From Homalodisca vitripennis (lineage: Eukaryota; Arthropoda; Insecta; Hemiptera; Cicadellidae), in contig NC_060214.1 in the NCBI RefSeq assembly GCF_021130785.1, forward strand, positions 47,987,001 through 48,051,000: a stretch of DNA of 64,000 nucleotides, in the 5' to 3' direction. Made by a program: the position numbers and the translations under genes. The notes beneath the pieces are model-generated. The model worked only from the letters and a program-made list of their open reading frames with translations, was not told the origin of the DNA and ran no database searches. Below are positions 63,647 to 64,000 of the stretch, one piece after another (within the stretch, counting starts at the first letter, position 1; every line of letters starts with the position of its first letter).

Positions 63647-64000
63647 GCTTATTGGTGAGTTTTGACTTTAATGCTCATTCTCAGTAACTTTAATATTTTA
63701 ATACTTAGGTACATTTTTCTCAAAAACTATTGGAGGTAGAGAGTTGAATTTTTTTTTGTTTTTGAAGATGGCTATATTCAACAAATACATGCTAAATCAA
63801 GGTCTTAAAATTACATTAACCCTTTATAAAAAAATTAAGTAATGTGAAAATTAAAACTTTTAAAATCATATTTTTCAAAAATTCAAAACTATAGTAAAAT
63901 TTGTTAAGAAATGTTTAAAACAGCATGTGTTTTACTCAATATAGTGTATATAATACGGTGTAAAAATTTCATGTACGTAGTTCAATTAGTTCTTGAGAAA
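63647..64000. other. 3' flank of the MULE with an inverted repeat; window end
   Basis: TTTCTCAAAAACTATTGGAG (from about 63,717) and the reverse complement of the window's last 40 bases (TTTCTCAAGAACTAATTGAA) are inverted copies. They could form a hairpin or mark an internal repeat of the element. The true right end of the MULE, if present, lies beyond the window. Confidence 0.4.

Overview
This window is AT-rich eukaryotic DNA (roughly 30% GC by eye). It is almost certainly from an animal and probably an insect. The reasons are short GT-AG introns, an animal-type Mutator-like (MULE) transposase, a piggyBac-like element with TTAA ends, tRNA- and 5S-derived SINEs, and an absence of bacterial gene order, ribosome binding sites or operons. 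The species cannot be named from the sequence. No complete, intact protein-coding gene is visible; most of the window is intergenic or repeat DNA.

Layout. (1) 1-17,143 is one copy of a large direct duplication. (2) 17,144-49,974 is a repeat-rich spacer. It holds a 16-bp (C15A) minisatellite, several families of short dispersed repeats, two tRNA-Ser/Leu-like SINEs, one 5S-rRNA-derived SINE, a LINE endonuclease fragment, an inverted-repeat element near 43 kb, and a 1.3-kb piggyBac-like non-autonomous element carrying a 357-bp internal tandem duplication. (3) 49,975-61,130 is the second copy of the duplication. It lacks a 5.7-kb block and several smaller blocks present in the first. (4) 61,909-63,646 is a nearly full-length but broken MULE transposase pseudogene.

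The most interesting signal in the duplicated block is a set of exon-like segments with good splice signals. One pair (9,023-9,154 and 9,267-9,354) is separated by a 112-bp intron. A terminal-exon candidate (13,794-14,002) ends in overlapping stop and AATAAA signals. All three are present in both copies. The first copy has a 1-base insertion in the first exon; the second copy is open there. I do not recognise the encoded protein, and it is not shown that all exons belong to one gene. The duplication could be a true segmental duplication or two haplotypes placed in series by the assembler; the sequence alone cannot decide this.

There is no evidence of a functional multi-gene system. The window is best read as a duplicated, decaying gene neighbourhood invaded by several classes of mobile element.
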